Positions 12,532 through 20,802 of a DNA stretch of 42,379 bases are shown here, in pieces (positions within the stretch are counted from its first letter, which is position 1; each line of letters opens with the position of its first letter). The stretch lies in the IMG/VR virus record IMGVR_UViG_3300048590_000401, positions 1 through 42,379 of that record; one strand, given 5' to 3'. The notes beneath the pieces were generated by a model. That model ran no database searches. It was not told the origin of the DNA and saw only the letters and a program-made list of their open reading frames with translations. Position numbers and translations under genes: made by a program. The DNA comes from a virus.

Positions 12532-13250
12532 GCAAACATGACCCGCTATTCAGCAGCGGTGGTGCGAAGGGCAAGAAAGACAGTTTCAGCGCCTGCTACC
12601 ACACCCACCCGCCGCTCAAGCTGCCCGGGGGTCTCACCATTTACGGCGGTGGGGCACACAACCCCGTGGTCAAAGACGGTGAGGTATACCTCGCATTGGA
12701 GGGCAGTTCGGCCAAGGGGATGAAGCCGTGGTTGCTGGACTCCGGGCCGCTTCACGTGGCCTTCCCCATCATCGACCGGCATGCCCCCAAGGACCCCGAG
12801 GAGTTCAAGCTGATGATCGACTGGCTATGCAATCAATTGCATGCCGGGAAAAAGGTCCACGTTGGTTGCATTGGTGGCCACGGGCGGACAGGAACGGTGT
12901 TGTCCGCCGTCGTTGCCAAGCTGGGGGAGAAGGACGCCATCACCTACGTCCGTAATAACTACTGCCACAAAGCTGTGGAGTCGGAGGCGCAGGTGGACTT
13001 CCTTGTTCAGTATTACGGGGTGAAGAAGGTCGCCAAGTCCGATAAGAGCGGCAGTTACGATGACGAAGGGTGGTCCAAGGGAACTACGACCGGGCGATAT
13101 TCCGGCATGCAGCCCAACGTCAGCAACTCAAAGGCGACCTACGCCTCGTCGTTCAACAGCAAGTACGTGACCGTTGACGATAAGGCTTGGGAGATCGTTC
13201 AGTTCGGCCAGTCCAAAAAGAGTTTGTGGTCACCCCACGAACCTGCTTGA
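12528..13250 (+). CDS. Protein-tyrosine-phosphatase-like protein (second copy), 240 aa
   Basis: The P-loop is CIGGHGRTG, with Cys 114 and Arg 120, again preceded by Gly (VHVGC). The downstream NNYCHKAVESEAQVDFLVQYY closely matches the helix that follows the P-loop in PTP domains. FPIIDRHAP supplies a candidate acid Asp near residue 83. The N-terminal 50 residues add a beta region (LTIYGGGAHNPVV), and the C-terminal 70 are Ser/Tyr/Lys-rich and probably disordered, so the tail might itself be phosphorylated (speculation). It starts at a GTG overlapping the previous stop. Its own stop codon lies inside the TTGACA of promoter 7. Repeat copy 4 lies just before the P-loop. Confidence 0.8.
   Translation: MSKHDPLFSSGGAKGKKDSFSACYHTHPPLKLPGGLTIYGGGAHNPVVKDGEVYLALEGSSAKGMKPWLLDSGPLHVAFPIIDRHAPKDPEEFKLMIDWLCNQLHAGKKVHVGCIGGHGRTGTVLSAVVAKLGEKDAITYVRNNYCHKAVESEAQVDFLVQYYGVKKVAKSDKSGSYDDEGWSKGTTTGRYSGMQPNVSNSKATYASSFNSKYVTVDDKAWEIVQFGQSKKSLWSPHEPA
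12828..12841 (+). repeat. 14-bp dispersed near-palindrome, copy 4
   Basis: TGCAATCAATTGCA, extended to ATGCAAT/ATTGCAT, inside the second PTP-like gene. It begins on a codon boundary and reads C-N-Q-L-H. Confidence 0.9.
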
Positions 13251-13275
13251 CAAACCGGCGAGCGCGCGGTAAAAT
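13247..13275 (+). promoter_or_regulatory. Early-type sigma70 promoter 7
   Basis: TTGACA (13247-13252), 17-bp spacer AACCGGCGAGCGCGCGG, TAAAAT (13270-13275). The TGA of the upstream gene lies within the -35 hexamer. The leader CCTATAGTCAAGGGAGTG leads to the ATG at 13303. Confidence 0.85.
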
Positions 13276-13302
13276 GGTCCTATAGTCAAGGGAGTGAGCG
13301 AA

Positions 13303-14280
13303 ATGGCGAAGGCCAAGGCAAAATTCAGCGGTAGCGAGTATCTGGCGAAGTTGTTTCCGCTACTGGAGCCAGAGGCTCTCAAGTACCTCGACACCGTGGT
13401 ACAGATCACTGTGTGGTCGAGCGGCTTCTACGCCGCCTGCCCCTTTACTGGCAAAAAGGCGTTCTTCACCACAACCACTCCGCCGGAGTCCCTGTATGCC
13501 AATTGGGCGGCGGATTTTAGCTCGACCAAGTTTCACAAGGCTCGCACGGAAGTCACCAACGCCATCAAGTACACGACAGGCGTGGGCTATACGAAGCTGT
13601 ACGACCACGCGCAGGGACTTGCGAAAGCCAAGAAGGCTTCGCTCGAATTGGCCAAAGTTTCGACCGTCGAAGTGTGGCAGAAGAACATGGTCGGGCTGCT
13701 TCAAAGCAACCTTCCCGATGCCACGTTTACCATCACGGAAACGACCCCCAGCAAGAGTTTCCTCGTTGCCATCACACCGCCTCTTCCCCTGCCGCAGGCC
13801 AAGTGGTTGTGGGGAATCCCGGCAGAAGTTTTTGGCGGTTCCGCGCCGACTCCTGCTTCTACGACGCCGGCCCCGTCCAAGCCTGTGCCGGGTAAAAGCG
13901 CTGTTGGTCTGGAATTGAAGCATGCCAAGGCCCTCGGTGAGGGCGTCAAGGGAACCAGTACAGACGTCGTCTATCGGGTCATCGCACTTGGGGCCGCGTG
14001 CAACATCGCTGCCAGAGTCCATGGGCAAAACCTGTCAGTCCGAGTCGAAGCCCCGGCGGGCAAGACCCTGTCGCCCTTGGTCACAGGTGCCCTGACGAGC
14101 CTCAAGTTCGAGAACAAGGACGGGTACTCCAGCAACCACTACGTGCTCAACGGTATCCCGCCTTACCGTGTGATCGGGGCGATTTTGTCGAGCATCGACA
14201 CCACCTTCACCGCGCGGGTCCTCAACCCCGCGCAAACCATCAATGCTCTCTCGGGGAAAGTCGATGTCAAAGCCCAGTAG
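13303..14280 (+). CDS. Unknown two-domain protein, 325 aa
   Basis: The ATG lies eight bases after AAGGGAG; an earlier in-frame GTG overlaps that site and is rejected. Residues 1-175 form one domain, with a helical Lys/Ala-rich stretch (HAQGLAKAKKASLELAKV). A Pro/Ala/Ser/Thr linker (about 183-205, containing PTPASTTPAPSKPVPG) separates it from a second alpha/beta domain that ends in VIGAILSSIDTTFTARVL. No motif allows a function call. The domain-linker-domain build and private strong promoter suggest an early host-directed or scaffold-type protein (inference). Confidence 0.65.
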   Translation: MAKAKAKFSGSEYLAKLFPLLEPEALKYLDTVVQITVWSSGFYAACPFTGKKAFFTTTTPPESLYANWAADFSSTKFHKARTEVTNAIKYTTGVGYTKLYDHAQGLAKAKKASLELAKVSTVEVWQKNMVGLLQSNLPDATFTITETTPSKSFLVAITPPLPLPQAKWLWGIPAEVFGGSAPTPASTTPAPSKPVPGKSAVGLELKHAKALGEGVKGTSTDVVYRVIALGAACNIAARVHGQNLSVRVEAPAGKTLSPLVTGALTSLKFENKDGYSSNHYVLNGIPPYRVIGAILSSIDTTFTARVLNPAQTINALSGKVDVKAQ

Positions 14281-14509
14281 TTCTACCCCCCCGGTAATCG
14301 GGGGGCGGCCTCTTCATGAAATCAAGGTGGGGGAGACGGTCGAGGTTTCGTCAATCCTTCCTGCGTTGCCGGTCAACGCCAAGGCCACCTTGGTCGAATA
14401 CGAGCCGGAGAAGTACTGGGAATTCAATCTGCACCTGTTGGGTATCCCCTTCGCCCTGTGCTACGTGGAGAAGGTCAGCGGGCGCTACACCTGCGGAGTA
14501 CTGGAATGA
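14264..14509 (+). CDS. Hypothetical protein, 81 aa
   Basis: The ATG lies within the end of the preceding gene and is preceded by GGGGAAAG. The product starts with a flexible Ser/Pro-rich tip (MSKPSSSTPPVIGG). The remainder looks like a small beta-barrel (EIKVGETVEVSSILPALPVNAKATLVEYEPEK, then FALCYVEKVSGRYTCGVLE), reminiscent of OB- or SH3-like folds. No family is recognised. Its end overlaps the next start (ATGA). Confidence 0.6.
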   Translation: MSKPSSSTPPVIGGRPLHEIKVGETVEVSSILPALPVNAKATLVEYEPEKYWEFNLHLLGIPFALCYVEKVSGRYTCGVLE

Positions 14510-15084
14510 GCATTCCCTCGATGATCTGGGGCGTAGCCGACACCTTCGCTATGGACCTCAAATTGGCGAAGAACGGGAAGTCCATGGTGGTGGTCGGGCA
14601 GGACATCAACAAGGAGGCCACCTGTGGTCCCTGGTCGGTGGACATGGTCAAGACCGTCCGTTCTGACTTCTGTTTCGAGCACCAGTGTGGGTTGTTTTTC
14701 AAGATCAGAAAGAACCTGTGGGGCTACCTCGTAGCGGCCCCCGGCAGCCTCGTGCTGTACCTGTTGGACGCTAAGGTGGCGGGGCTAAACAGTGGGGAAA
14801 TGCAGAAGGCCGGGGAAGGTTCGGTCGCCGGTACCCTCAAGAAACTGGGCGCGGCGATCAAAGGCTCTTTCTGCTACAATAGCGGCTCGCGCTCGTGGGA
14901 GAGGTATCTTGGCATCAACGCTGCTGGTATGGGCCAAGGAAAGCCCACGGGACCTTCTCTCCAAGCTGTCGTCGGCTCTGCAACGGACGCCGGGGATCAG
15001 GCTTCAGTATTCGGACGATCTGAACGCACTCCCGTATCACCCCGAGGCAAAACTGATCCTTGGGTTGGGTGGTACAGTCCATAA
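14506..15084 (+). CDS. Hypothetical protein, 192 aa, whose 3 prime end overlaps the polymerase gene
   Basis: Starts ATG, overlapping the preceding TGA. The first 130 residues read like a normal protein (MIWGVADTFAMDLKLAKNGKSMVVV, then LWGYLVAAPGSLVLYLLDAKVAGL, then GTLKKLGAAIKGSF). The last 60 residues, from about GSRSWERYLG on, overlap the polymerase coding frame by 176 bases and are low-quality Ser/Gly/Pro sequence, as expected if the frame is only kept open there by chance. A lost stop codon or sequencing frameshift near 14880 is possible. Function unknown. Confidence 0.5.
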   Translation: MSIPSMIWGVADTFAMDLKLAKNGKSMVVVGQDINKEATCGPWSVDMVKTVRSDFCFEHQCGLFFKIRKNLWGYLVAAPGSLVLYLLDAKVAGLNSGEMQKAGEGSVAGTLKKLGAAIKGSFCYNSGSRSWERYLGINAAGMGQGKPTGPSLQAVVGSATDAGDQASVFGRSERTPVSPRGKTDPWVGWYSP

Positions 15085-17269
15085 AACCGCACAGACTCTC
15101 GGGGTAGTCCCGAAGAACCGGGGTCTAGGTAGCTGTCGGGGGCAGTTGTGGCAAACGCCTCTCTGTCCCCTCATGCTTTCCTATGGGCCGGGGGTCTCGC
15201 AGGTCGAGTATGCGTGGTACGTCGATCTCCTGTGCGATACCATGCTCGCCGCGCGCTACGTCACCACCGGTTCGTTGGCCCCCAAGATGGGCAAGTACCG
15301 GTGGACCTTGGACTTCGCGGAGATGCACGCCCGCGCGTTGGCGCAGTTCCGCCGCACGGGCATCCCCGTGGAGATGGCCTTCGACACCGAGACCGAGGGC
15401 TTGGACCCTTACGACGAGACCAAGACCTTCGTCTCGCTGCAACTCAGCATCGCCCCGGGAGAGGCCGATGTCATCCACATCGAGAGCCGCGACCACGTGG
15501 CTAGGTTGCGACAGGACATGGTGTTCATGGACTGTCTGCACGATCTCTTCAACAACCCGGCTTTTCGGATGCGGATGGCCAACGGGAAGTACGACCTGAA
15601 CTGGCTGTTCTCCAAGTTTGGGATCGAATGCACCAATTTCTCTTTCGACACCACTCTCGGCGGCAGTCTGCTGGACGAGAATCGCAGCAACGCCCTCGAT
15701 ATTCACGTCAAGCTCTACACCGCTTCTTTGGGCGGCTACAGCGACGAATTCGACAGGACGGTCGATAAGAGCAAGATGCGAGAGGTACCCAAAGATCAAA
15801 AGTTCTTGGACTACGCCGGTGGAGACAGCGACGGTTGCCTTCAGGTGTCTCTGGCCCAGAAGGAGGAGATCAAGCAGGACGTGGGTCTCAGCCGCTTCTA
15901 CGTCAACCTCCTGCACCCGGCTGCCCGGGCCTATGAAATGGTGGAGCGTACCGGGGTCTGCTTGGACATGGGGGCTTTTGCCGACCTCGACACAGAACTC
16001 CGCTCTCATCTTGAGGGCTTGGTGACCCAAGGCCGGAAGATCATTGGCGGGTTGCTGTACGCCCACCACATGAAAACCGACGGGTCTCTGAATCTGGTCA
16101 AACCAACCCTGATCATTGACTTTCTGTTCACCCCCAAGGGCCTGAACCTAAAGCCCTTGGCGTGGACCGCCGGGGGCAAGGACGGTACCAAGGAAAAGCA
16201 GCCGTCCACCGCGATGGAAGACCTGCTACCTTTCAAGAAGCACCCGGAGGCCGCGCCCTTCATCGAGTTGCTCTCGGAGTACAGCAGCGCCAGCAAGACC
16301 TACAACACCTACGTCACGGGATTTCTGAAACATCGTCGAGGCGATGGGCGCTTTCACCCCAGCTACTTCTTGCACAAGGGTAACAAGGATGAGGGGGAGG
16401 GCGGGACAATCACCGGACGCCTCTCTGCCCGAGACCCGGCTTTTCAGACGATCCCGAAGCACACCAAGTGGGCACAGAAGCTGCGGCGTTGTTACAACGC
16501 GCCGCCGGGCTACGTGGTGATTGGGGGCGACTATAACCAAGGAGAACTCCGCGTCATCGCCTGTATTGCCAACGAGAGCACGATGATCGCCGCGTACCGG
16601 GATAACATGGACCTCCATGCTCTGACCGCCGGTAGATTCTCGGGGTACACCTACCAGGAAATGATGGTGCTCTCTGAGAGTGATCCCAAGAAATTCAAGG
16701 CGATTCGGCAGTTGGGCAAGGCCGGGAACTTCGGTTTGATCTACGGCATGGGCATCGACGGGTTCTTGATTTACGCCGCGTCTAACTATGGAGTAGACCT
16801 GGAGTACGAGGCAGGGGCGGCCTTCCATAGCGGGTTCTTTGCCACATACCCGCGACTCACCGACTACCACATCGAGTACAAGGCTTTCGCGCGCAAGCAC
16901 GGATTCGTTCGCACCCCGCTAGGACGCATTCGTCACCTGCCGTTGATTTACAGCCCGCTGCGGGAAGTCTCGTCGAAGACTGAGCGGCAGGCCATCAACT
17001 CCCCAGTGCAAGCCACGCTGTCGGACTTGAGCCTTTTGACCTCTGCCGAATCGTACAAGCGTGGGTGGCACTTGCGCATGCCCCAGTTTGGAATGGTCCA
17101 TGATCAGAACCTTTGGTACTGCCCAGAGGATCACGTCGAACAGTATGGCAAGGAACAGAAGGAATTGATGGAGAATCTGCCCCTTAACGAGTTCGGCTGG
17201 AACCCCCAGTTGCAATTTACTGTGGACATGGAGTACGGTCCTAATCTAGCGGACCTCAAGTCCCTGTAG
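14909..17269 (+). CDS. Family A DNA polymerase with 3-5 exonuclease
   Basis: From a TTG start with GGGAGAGG upstream the product has 786 residues. No ATG in a coding-quality position exists until well inside. Residues 159-165, DTETEGL, are the Exo I motif (D159, E161). Polymerase motif A is GDYNQGELRVIA (D541), motif B is RQLGKAGNFGLIYG (R600, K604, F608, Y612), and motif C is VHDQ (D732, Q733), where nearly all relatives have HDE. The first 130 residues (LILGLGGTVHKTAQTLG, then RGQLWQTPLCPLMLSYGP) resemble the decayed uracil-glycosylase-like domain seen at the front of some phage polymerases (inference). It would replicate the phage genome. The start is uncertain. Confidence 0.92.
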   Translation: MASTLLVWAKESPRDLLSKLSSALQRTPGIRLQYSDDLNALPYHPEAKLILGLGGTVHKTAQTLGVVPKNRGLGSCRGQLWQTPLCPLMLSYGPGVSQVEYAWYVDLLCDTMLAARYVTTGSLAPKMGKYRWTLDFAEMHARALAQFRRTGIPVEMAFDTETEGLDPYDETKTFVSLQLSIAPGEADVIHIESRDHVARLRQDMVFMDCLHDLFNNPAFRMRMANGKYDLNWLFSKFGIECTNFSFDTTLGGSLLDENRSNALDIHVKLYTASLGGYSDEFDRTVDKSKMREVPKDQKFLDYAGGDSDGCLQVSLAQKEEIKQDVGLSRFYVNLLHPAARAYEMVERTGVCLDMGAFADLDTELRSHLEGLVTQGRKIIGGLLYAHHMKTDGSLNLVKPTLIIDFLFTPKGLNLKPLAWTAGGKDGTKEKQPSTAMEDLLPFKKHPEAAPFIELLSEYSSASKTYNTYVTGFLKHRRGDGRFHPSYFLHKGNKDEGEGGTITGRLSARDPAFQTIPKHTKWAQKLRRCYNAPPGYVVIGGDYNQGELRVIACIANESTMIAAYRDNMDLHALTAGRFSGYTYQEMMVLSESDPKKFKAIRQLGKAGNFGLIYGMGIDGFLIYAASNYGVDLEYEAGAAFHSGFFATYPRLTDYHIEYKAFARKHGFVRTPLGRIRHLPLIYSPLREVSSKTERQAINSPVQATLSDLSLLTSAESYKRGWHLRMPQFGMVHDQNLWYCPEDHVEQYGKEQKELMENLPLNEFGWNPQLQFTVDMEYGPNLADLKSL

Positions 17270-17289
17270 ATCAGCAGCCCTCCCCCTAG

Positions 17290-17295
17290 TACACT
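17290..17295 (+). promoter_or_regulatory. Late promoter candidate, TACACT, before the portal gene
   Basis: AGCCCTCCCCCTAGTACACTAATGG ends its -10-like box 28 bases before the portal ATG. The preceding C-rich run CAGCCCTCCCC also occurs before the candidate at 22999. Confidence 0.35.
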
Positions 17296-17322
17296 AATGG
17301 TCGTTCACCGTCCGGGACTGGT

Positions 17323-19212
17323 ATGCTCAAAATAGCCAAGAAGGGGAAACCCGCCGTCAGGGAGCCGATCTTCATCGAGAAGGTCCTCAAAGGCGACACC
17401 TTCAAGGTGATGGCCGACGCACGGACGGAGTTGGAGGACGAATTCAACTCCGACTACTACCGCGTAGGCGGTAAGGGTGCGAACAAGTTCTTGCTGCCTC
17501 CGTACATTCCTATGGAGCTTCAGCAACTCACGCTTCACAACAACACGTTGGGCCAGTGCGTCGAGGCGATGGAAGTCAACATCGACGGTACCGGCTATGA
17601 GTTCGTTTCCGAACAAGAGGGTTCTCAGCCCCCGCCGACTGAGGTCGAGCGGCTGCGTGGCTTCTTCGAGGAGCCTTCCCCCGGTGAAAACTTCATCACC
17701 CTCCGCCGTGCCACCCGGCGCGATATGGAGCAAGTGGGTTGGGCAATTTGGGAGATTCTCCGTAACCTCCAAGGTGAGATGGTGGGCGTTCGTATGTTGG
17801 TCACCAGCACAATGCGGATGGTCAAGCTTGACGAGCCGGTGATGGTCTCTCAAACGATCACGCGCAATGGCGCGGAGATCGAAATGACAATGATGAAACG
17901 GGAGCGTCGTTGGGCGCAGTGCCTCGTCCATGCCGCTGGCGGCAACAACAAGTACTTGCATTTCAAGGAATACGGCAGTTCCCGTGATCTCGACAAGGAA
18001 ACTGGGGAGTGGGCACCACAGGGCACCGTTCTGCCGGCGGATAAGAAAGCCAGCGAGGTCCTCGTCTTCGGTGTTCACCCCGACGTCGCCACCCCGTACT
18101 TTCTGCCGCGTTGGATCAATAACACCCCAGCAGTCGTGGGTAGCCGCAAGGCCGAAGAAGAGAATCTCCACTTCTTCGACGCCGGGGGTCTTCCGCCCGC
18201 CATGATCCTCGTGACCGGCGGCACCATGGGAACCGCGACTTCCGACCAACTGAAGGCCTACTTGTCGGGGATGAACAAACACCGGCACCGCGCTATCGTT
18301 GTGGAGGTTGCCAGTACTTCGGGCGACATTGACAAGTCCTCACCGGTGGGTGTCCACGTCGAGCGCTTCGGCGGCGAAGGCAAGAACGATCCAATGTTCG
18401 ACAGTTACGACGAACAGTGCCAAGACAAGGTCTTGCGAGCCTTCCGGTTGCCTGGTTTGTTCATCGGCAAGATGCAGGACATGAGCCTTGCCTCCGCCGT
18501 AACCGCCTACATGGTGGCCGAGGCACAGGTGTTCGGACCCGAACGCATCGAGTTCGACTCGATCATCAACCGCACGATCATGAAGGAACTCAAGGCCAAG
18601 GGCGTGAGGTTTCGCAGCCTGCCGATCACTTTGACCAATGTCGATGCGCGTCTGCGTGCGCTTGCTCTCGCCGGACCGCAGGTCACCGGCAAGTCCTACA
18701 TCGACGAACTGAACAAGACGGCCGGGACCTCGCTGGAGTTTGTTGAACCGAAACTCATCGGAGGTGGGCTGAGCATCAGTCCGTTCCCCGACGCCGATGC
18801 TGCCCTGCCGGCGGTTCAGGAATTGCTGGATCAAACAGCGGAGAACGCTTCCGTCATGGCTGACGCCCTACAAGGGGCTACGGGGAACGGCGAGGCAACG
18901 GACGCGCAAAACTCACCCGACGCGGCAGAAACGGCCCAGAGCGCCGGGGAAGGGCCTTCCGGTAACCGTCCAGCTCAAGACGCGACAACCACCCCGAAAG
19001 AGAAGGGGCTTCGTCAACTGGTCCGTCTTGCCGATCTTTACGCCCAATGCTACGGGCTAATCACACAGCGTCAGGAGTTCACTCCGGAGGCCATTCAGAA
19101 GATCGAGCGCGTCGTTTCGGGCCTCAGCCCGGAGCACAGTGAAGCGTTCATGCAGTTCGTGGCCAGCATGGCCAGCAACCAACCCCGAGTGAACGAACCC
19201 CACCGGCACTGA
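17323..19212 (+). CDS. Phage portal protein
   Basis: The 629-residue product shows the PBSX/SPP1-like portal layout. A beta-rich wing (MRMVKLDEPVM, then KYLHFKEYGSSRDLD) precedes the stem (DVATPYFLPRWINNTPAVVGSRKAEEENLHFFDAGGLPPAMILVTGG). Then come a helical section with the usual EYGE-like region replaced by PMFDSYDEQCQDKVLRAFRLP, and a crown with an Ala/Gly-rich linker (about 515-560). The portal forms the dodecameric ring for DNA entry at one capsid vertex. It starts at ATG after a late-type promoter candidate. A MuF-like protein follows three bases after its stop, as in many phages. Unusually, no terminase gene precedes it; the DNA polymerase does. Confidence 0.88.
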   Translation: MLKIAKKGKPAVREPIFIEKVLKGDTFKVMADARTELEDEFNSDYYRVGGKGANKFLLPPYIPMELQQLTLHNNTLGQCVEAMEVNIDGTGYEFVSEQEGSQPPPTEVERLRGFFEEPSPGENFITLRRATRRDMEQVGWAIWEILRNLQGEMVGVRMLVTSTMRMVKLDEPVMVSQTITRNGAEIEMTMMKRERRWAQCLVHAAGGNNKYLHFKEYGSSRDLDKETGEWAPQGTVLPADKKASEVLVFGVHPDVATPYFLPRWINNTPAVVGSRKAEEENLHFFDAGGLPPAMILVTGGTMGTATSDQLKAYLSGMNKHRHRAIVVEVASTSGDIDKSSPVGVHVERFGGEGKNDPMFDSYDEQCQDKVLRAFRLPGLFIGKMQDMSLASAVTAYMVAEAQVFGPERIEFDSIINRTIMKELKAKGVRFRSLPITLTNVDARLRALALAGPQVTGKSYIDELNKTAGTSLEFVEPKLIGGGLSISPFPDADAALPAVQELLDQTAENASVMADALQGATGNGEATDAQNSPDAAETAQSAGEGPSGNRPAQDATTTPKEKGLRQLVRLADLYAQCYGLITQRQEFTPEAIQKIERVVSGLSPEHSEAFMQFVASMASNQPRVNEPHRH

Positions 19213-19215
19213 CGC

Positions 19216-20802
19216 ATGAACCTCGACGGCTACATAGCGGTCGAGCGGGGTCTGGTGAAGAGGTTGGTCAGCACGTGGAGACCCCTCGCCGCCTCCCAGT
19301 TCGAGCCGATTAAACAGGCGGTGGCTGAGGCCAATTTCGAGAAGGCTCGCCTATTGGCTGCCGACATCGACATGGGGCCGGTGGTCTCGGCTAACAAAGA
19401 GTTCATCCGATACAGCCTGTTCGCCGCCGCTATGTTCGGCAGCAAGGTCGCGGCACAGGGTAAGAGGACCCGTAGCAACCCCAAAAGGTACGACCGGCTG
19501 GTGAACCGCGCTACTGGGTTGTTTTTCAAGACCGTGAGCGACGCCGCGACCAGCACCGTTTTTCGGACGGCGATGCAATCAATTGCATTGGCTGAAGAAA
19601 CCTATCGTTCGGTTCAGAAGGCGGACGTTCCCCGCTTTGTGAAGGAGTTCGTGTCGTTCGCGCAGGATGGGGACGCACAACTCCAATTGGCCAGCGCTTT
19701 GCACACTAATCGCTTGGCGGTCTGGGGTTTCACAGCCGAAGCACAGGTCAGAAAGATCACCACCTACGAACTTCAAGCTCAGTTGGACGACCGCACGAGC
19801 GCCTTCTGCGAAGCTGTCAACGGCAGGCAGTTCAAGGTCAGTGATGCCCGGGATAAAGTGGTGGAGGCTCTTTCCGTGGCCTCTCCGGAGGACTTGAAGG
19901 AGGTACAGCCGTGGCCTCCGCAGGACAAGGAGAGCATCGCCGAAGTCGAAGGAATGTCCGGGGATGACCTGGTAGAGCGGGGATGGCATATCCCACCGTT
20001 TCACCCCTACTGTAGAACCCTTCTCGTAGCCGTGGACGATGGGGTAGAGGCCGTAGAAGAGGACGACACTGGAGAACCCACGGACGAGCATGATTTCATT
20101 GCGACCCCCGAGACCTTCGCCGAGCTAGGTCAACAGGTATCGGAACAGGACGTGGACTGGTGGAACACCTATGTGGCTGCCAACCCTACCGAAGTTCTGG
20201 CCTCCCTGTCAGGCAAGGCCCCAGGGGACATCATCAAGAACCCGTCTGACGTCGCCCTTCGTGTGAGGGACGACGATGTGGTTTTTTTAGCCAAATCAAA
20301 CGTTGGGGAGGGTACCGCCGATGTGCGTCAGGTCTTTGATCCGTTTACTGCGACGCTTTATCAAACAAACACGGCGTTCGCTGGTGCTTCCCCCGCCGCC
20401 GCAGCGGGTTTTCTCCGTCGAGTCTTTCCGGGATTGCGAGACGAAGGACGTTCTCTCGGGGCCTCTTCACTGGTTGTAGGGGCCTCCGGGGCTGGTGGAT
20501 ACGCGCTTGCTTCGATGGGGTTTTCCACAAGTTTTGCCGAGTGGACCTACCTGCGAGACGACATACTCGCCAAGGTAGAGAAAGGCACCCTACCTCTGTC
20601 GGATTTGAGCGCAGCGGAGCGTCAAACAGTCATCGACGTTTTGTCCTCCAATGATCCCACGGGCCTCGTGGTTTTGGCCGATTTGCCATACACACAAGAC
20701 GGACAACCTATAGGGCTTTTGCTCCTACGAGATCGCAAGTTTCAAGCCGTGTTGGACCTGACCGACAGCGATGCCATGGAACAGTTCGAGGAGTACTGGT
20801 GA
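19216..20802 (+). CDS. MuF-like minor head protein with extra C-terminal domain
   Basis: The product has 528 residues. The middle (about 175-275) has the Mu gpF pattern: WGFTAEAQVRKITTYELQAQLDDRTSAFCEAVNGRQF, then WHIPPFHPYCRTLL, i.e. the D-x-R-T-x-x-x-C and HPxCR signatures. MuF proteins sit inside the capsid near the portal and often carry cargo domains. Here about 230 residues follow, with GAGGYALASMGF and LLLRDRKFQAVLDL. The same spacing of G-x-Y-x5-GF recurs in the neighbouring gene (LGAYTWSKYGF), which suggests a shared, possibly GNAT-like or toxin-like, domain (inference). Repeat copy 5 lies in the N-terminal helical part. Its stop overlaps the next ATG. Confidence 0.82.
   Translation: MNLDGYIAVERGLVKRLVSTWRPLAASQFEPIKQAVAEANFEKARLLAADIDMGPVVSANKEFIRYSLFAAAMFGSKVAAQGKRTRSNPKRYDRLVNRATGLFFKTVSDAATSTVFRTAMQSIALAEETYRSVQKADVPRFVKEFVSFAQDGDAQLQLASALHTNRLAVWGFTAEAQVRKITTYELQAQLDDRTSAFCEAVNGRQFKVSDARDKVVEALSVASPEDLKEVQPWPPQDKESIAEVEGMSGDDLVERGWHIPPFHPYCRTLLVAVDDGVEAVEEDDTGEPTDEHDFIATPETFAELGQQVSEQDVDWWNTYVAANPTEVLASLSGKAPGDIIKNPSDVALRVRDDDVVFLAKSNVGEGTADVRQVFDPFTATLYQTNTAFAGASPAAAAGFLRRVFPGLRDEGRSLGASSLVVGASGAGGYALASMGFSTSFAEWTYLRDDILAKVEKGTLPLSDLSAAERQTVIDVLSSNDPTGLVVLADLPYTQDGQPIGLLLLRDRKFQAVLDLTDSDAMEQFEEYW
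19574..19587 (+). repeat. 14-bp dispersed near-palindrome, copy 5
   Basis: TGCAATCAATTGCA inside the MuF-like gene. It starts on the second base of a codon and reads M-Q-S-I-A. Confidence 0.9.

Noticed and set aside
14875-14880. TACAAT as polymerase promoter
   Set aside because: The distance to the TTG start fits the late class, but there is no G before the box and no -35 element; kept only as a note with the gene overlap.
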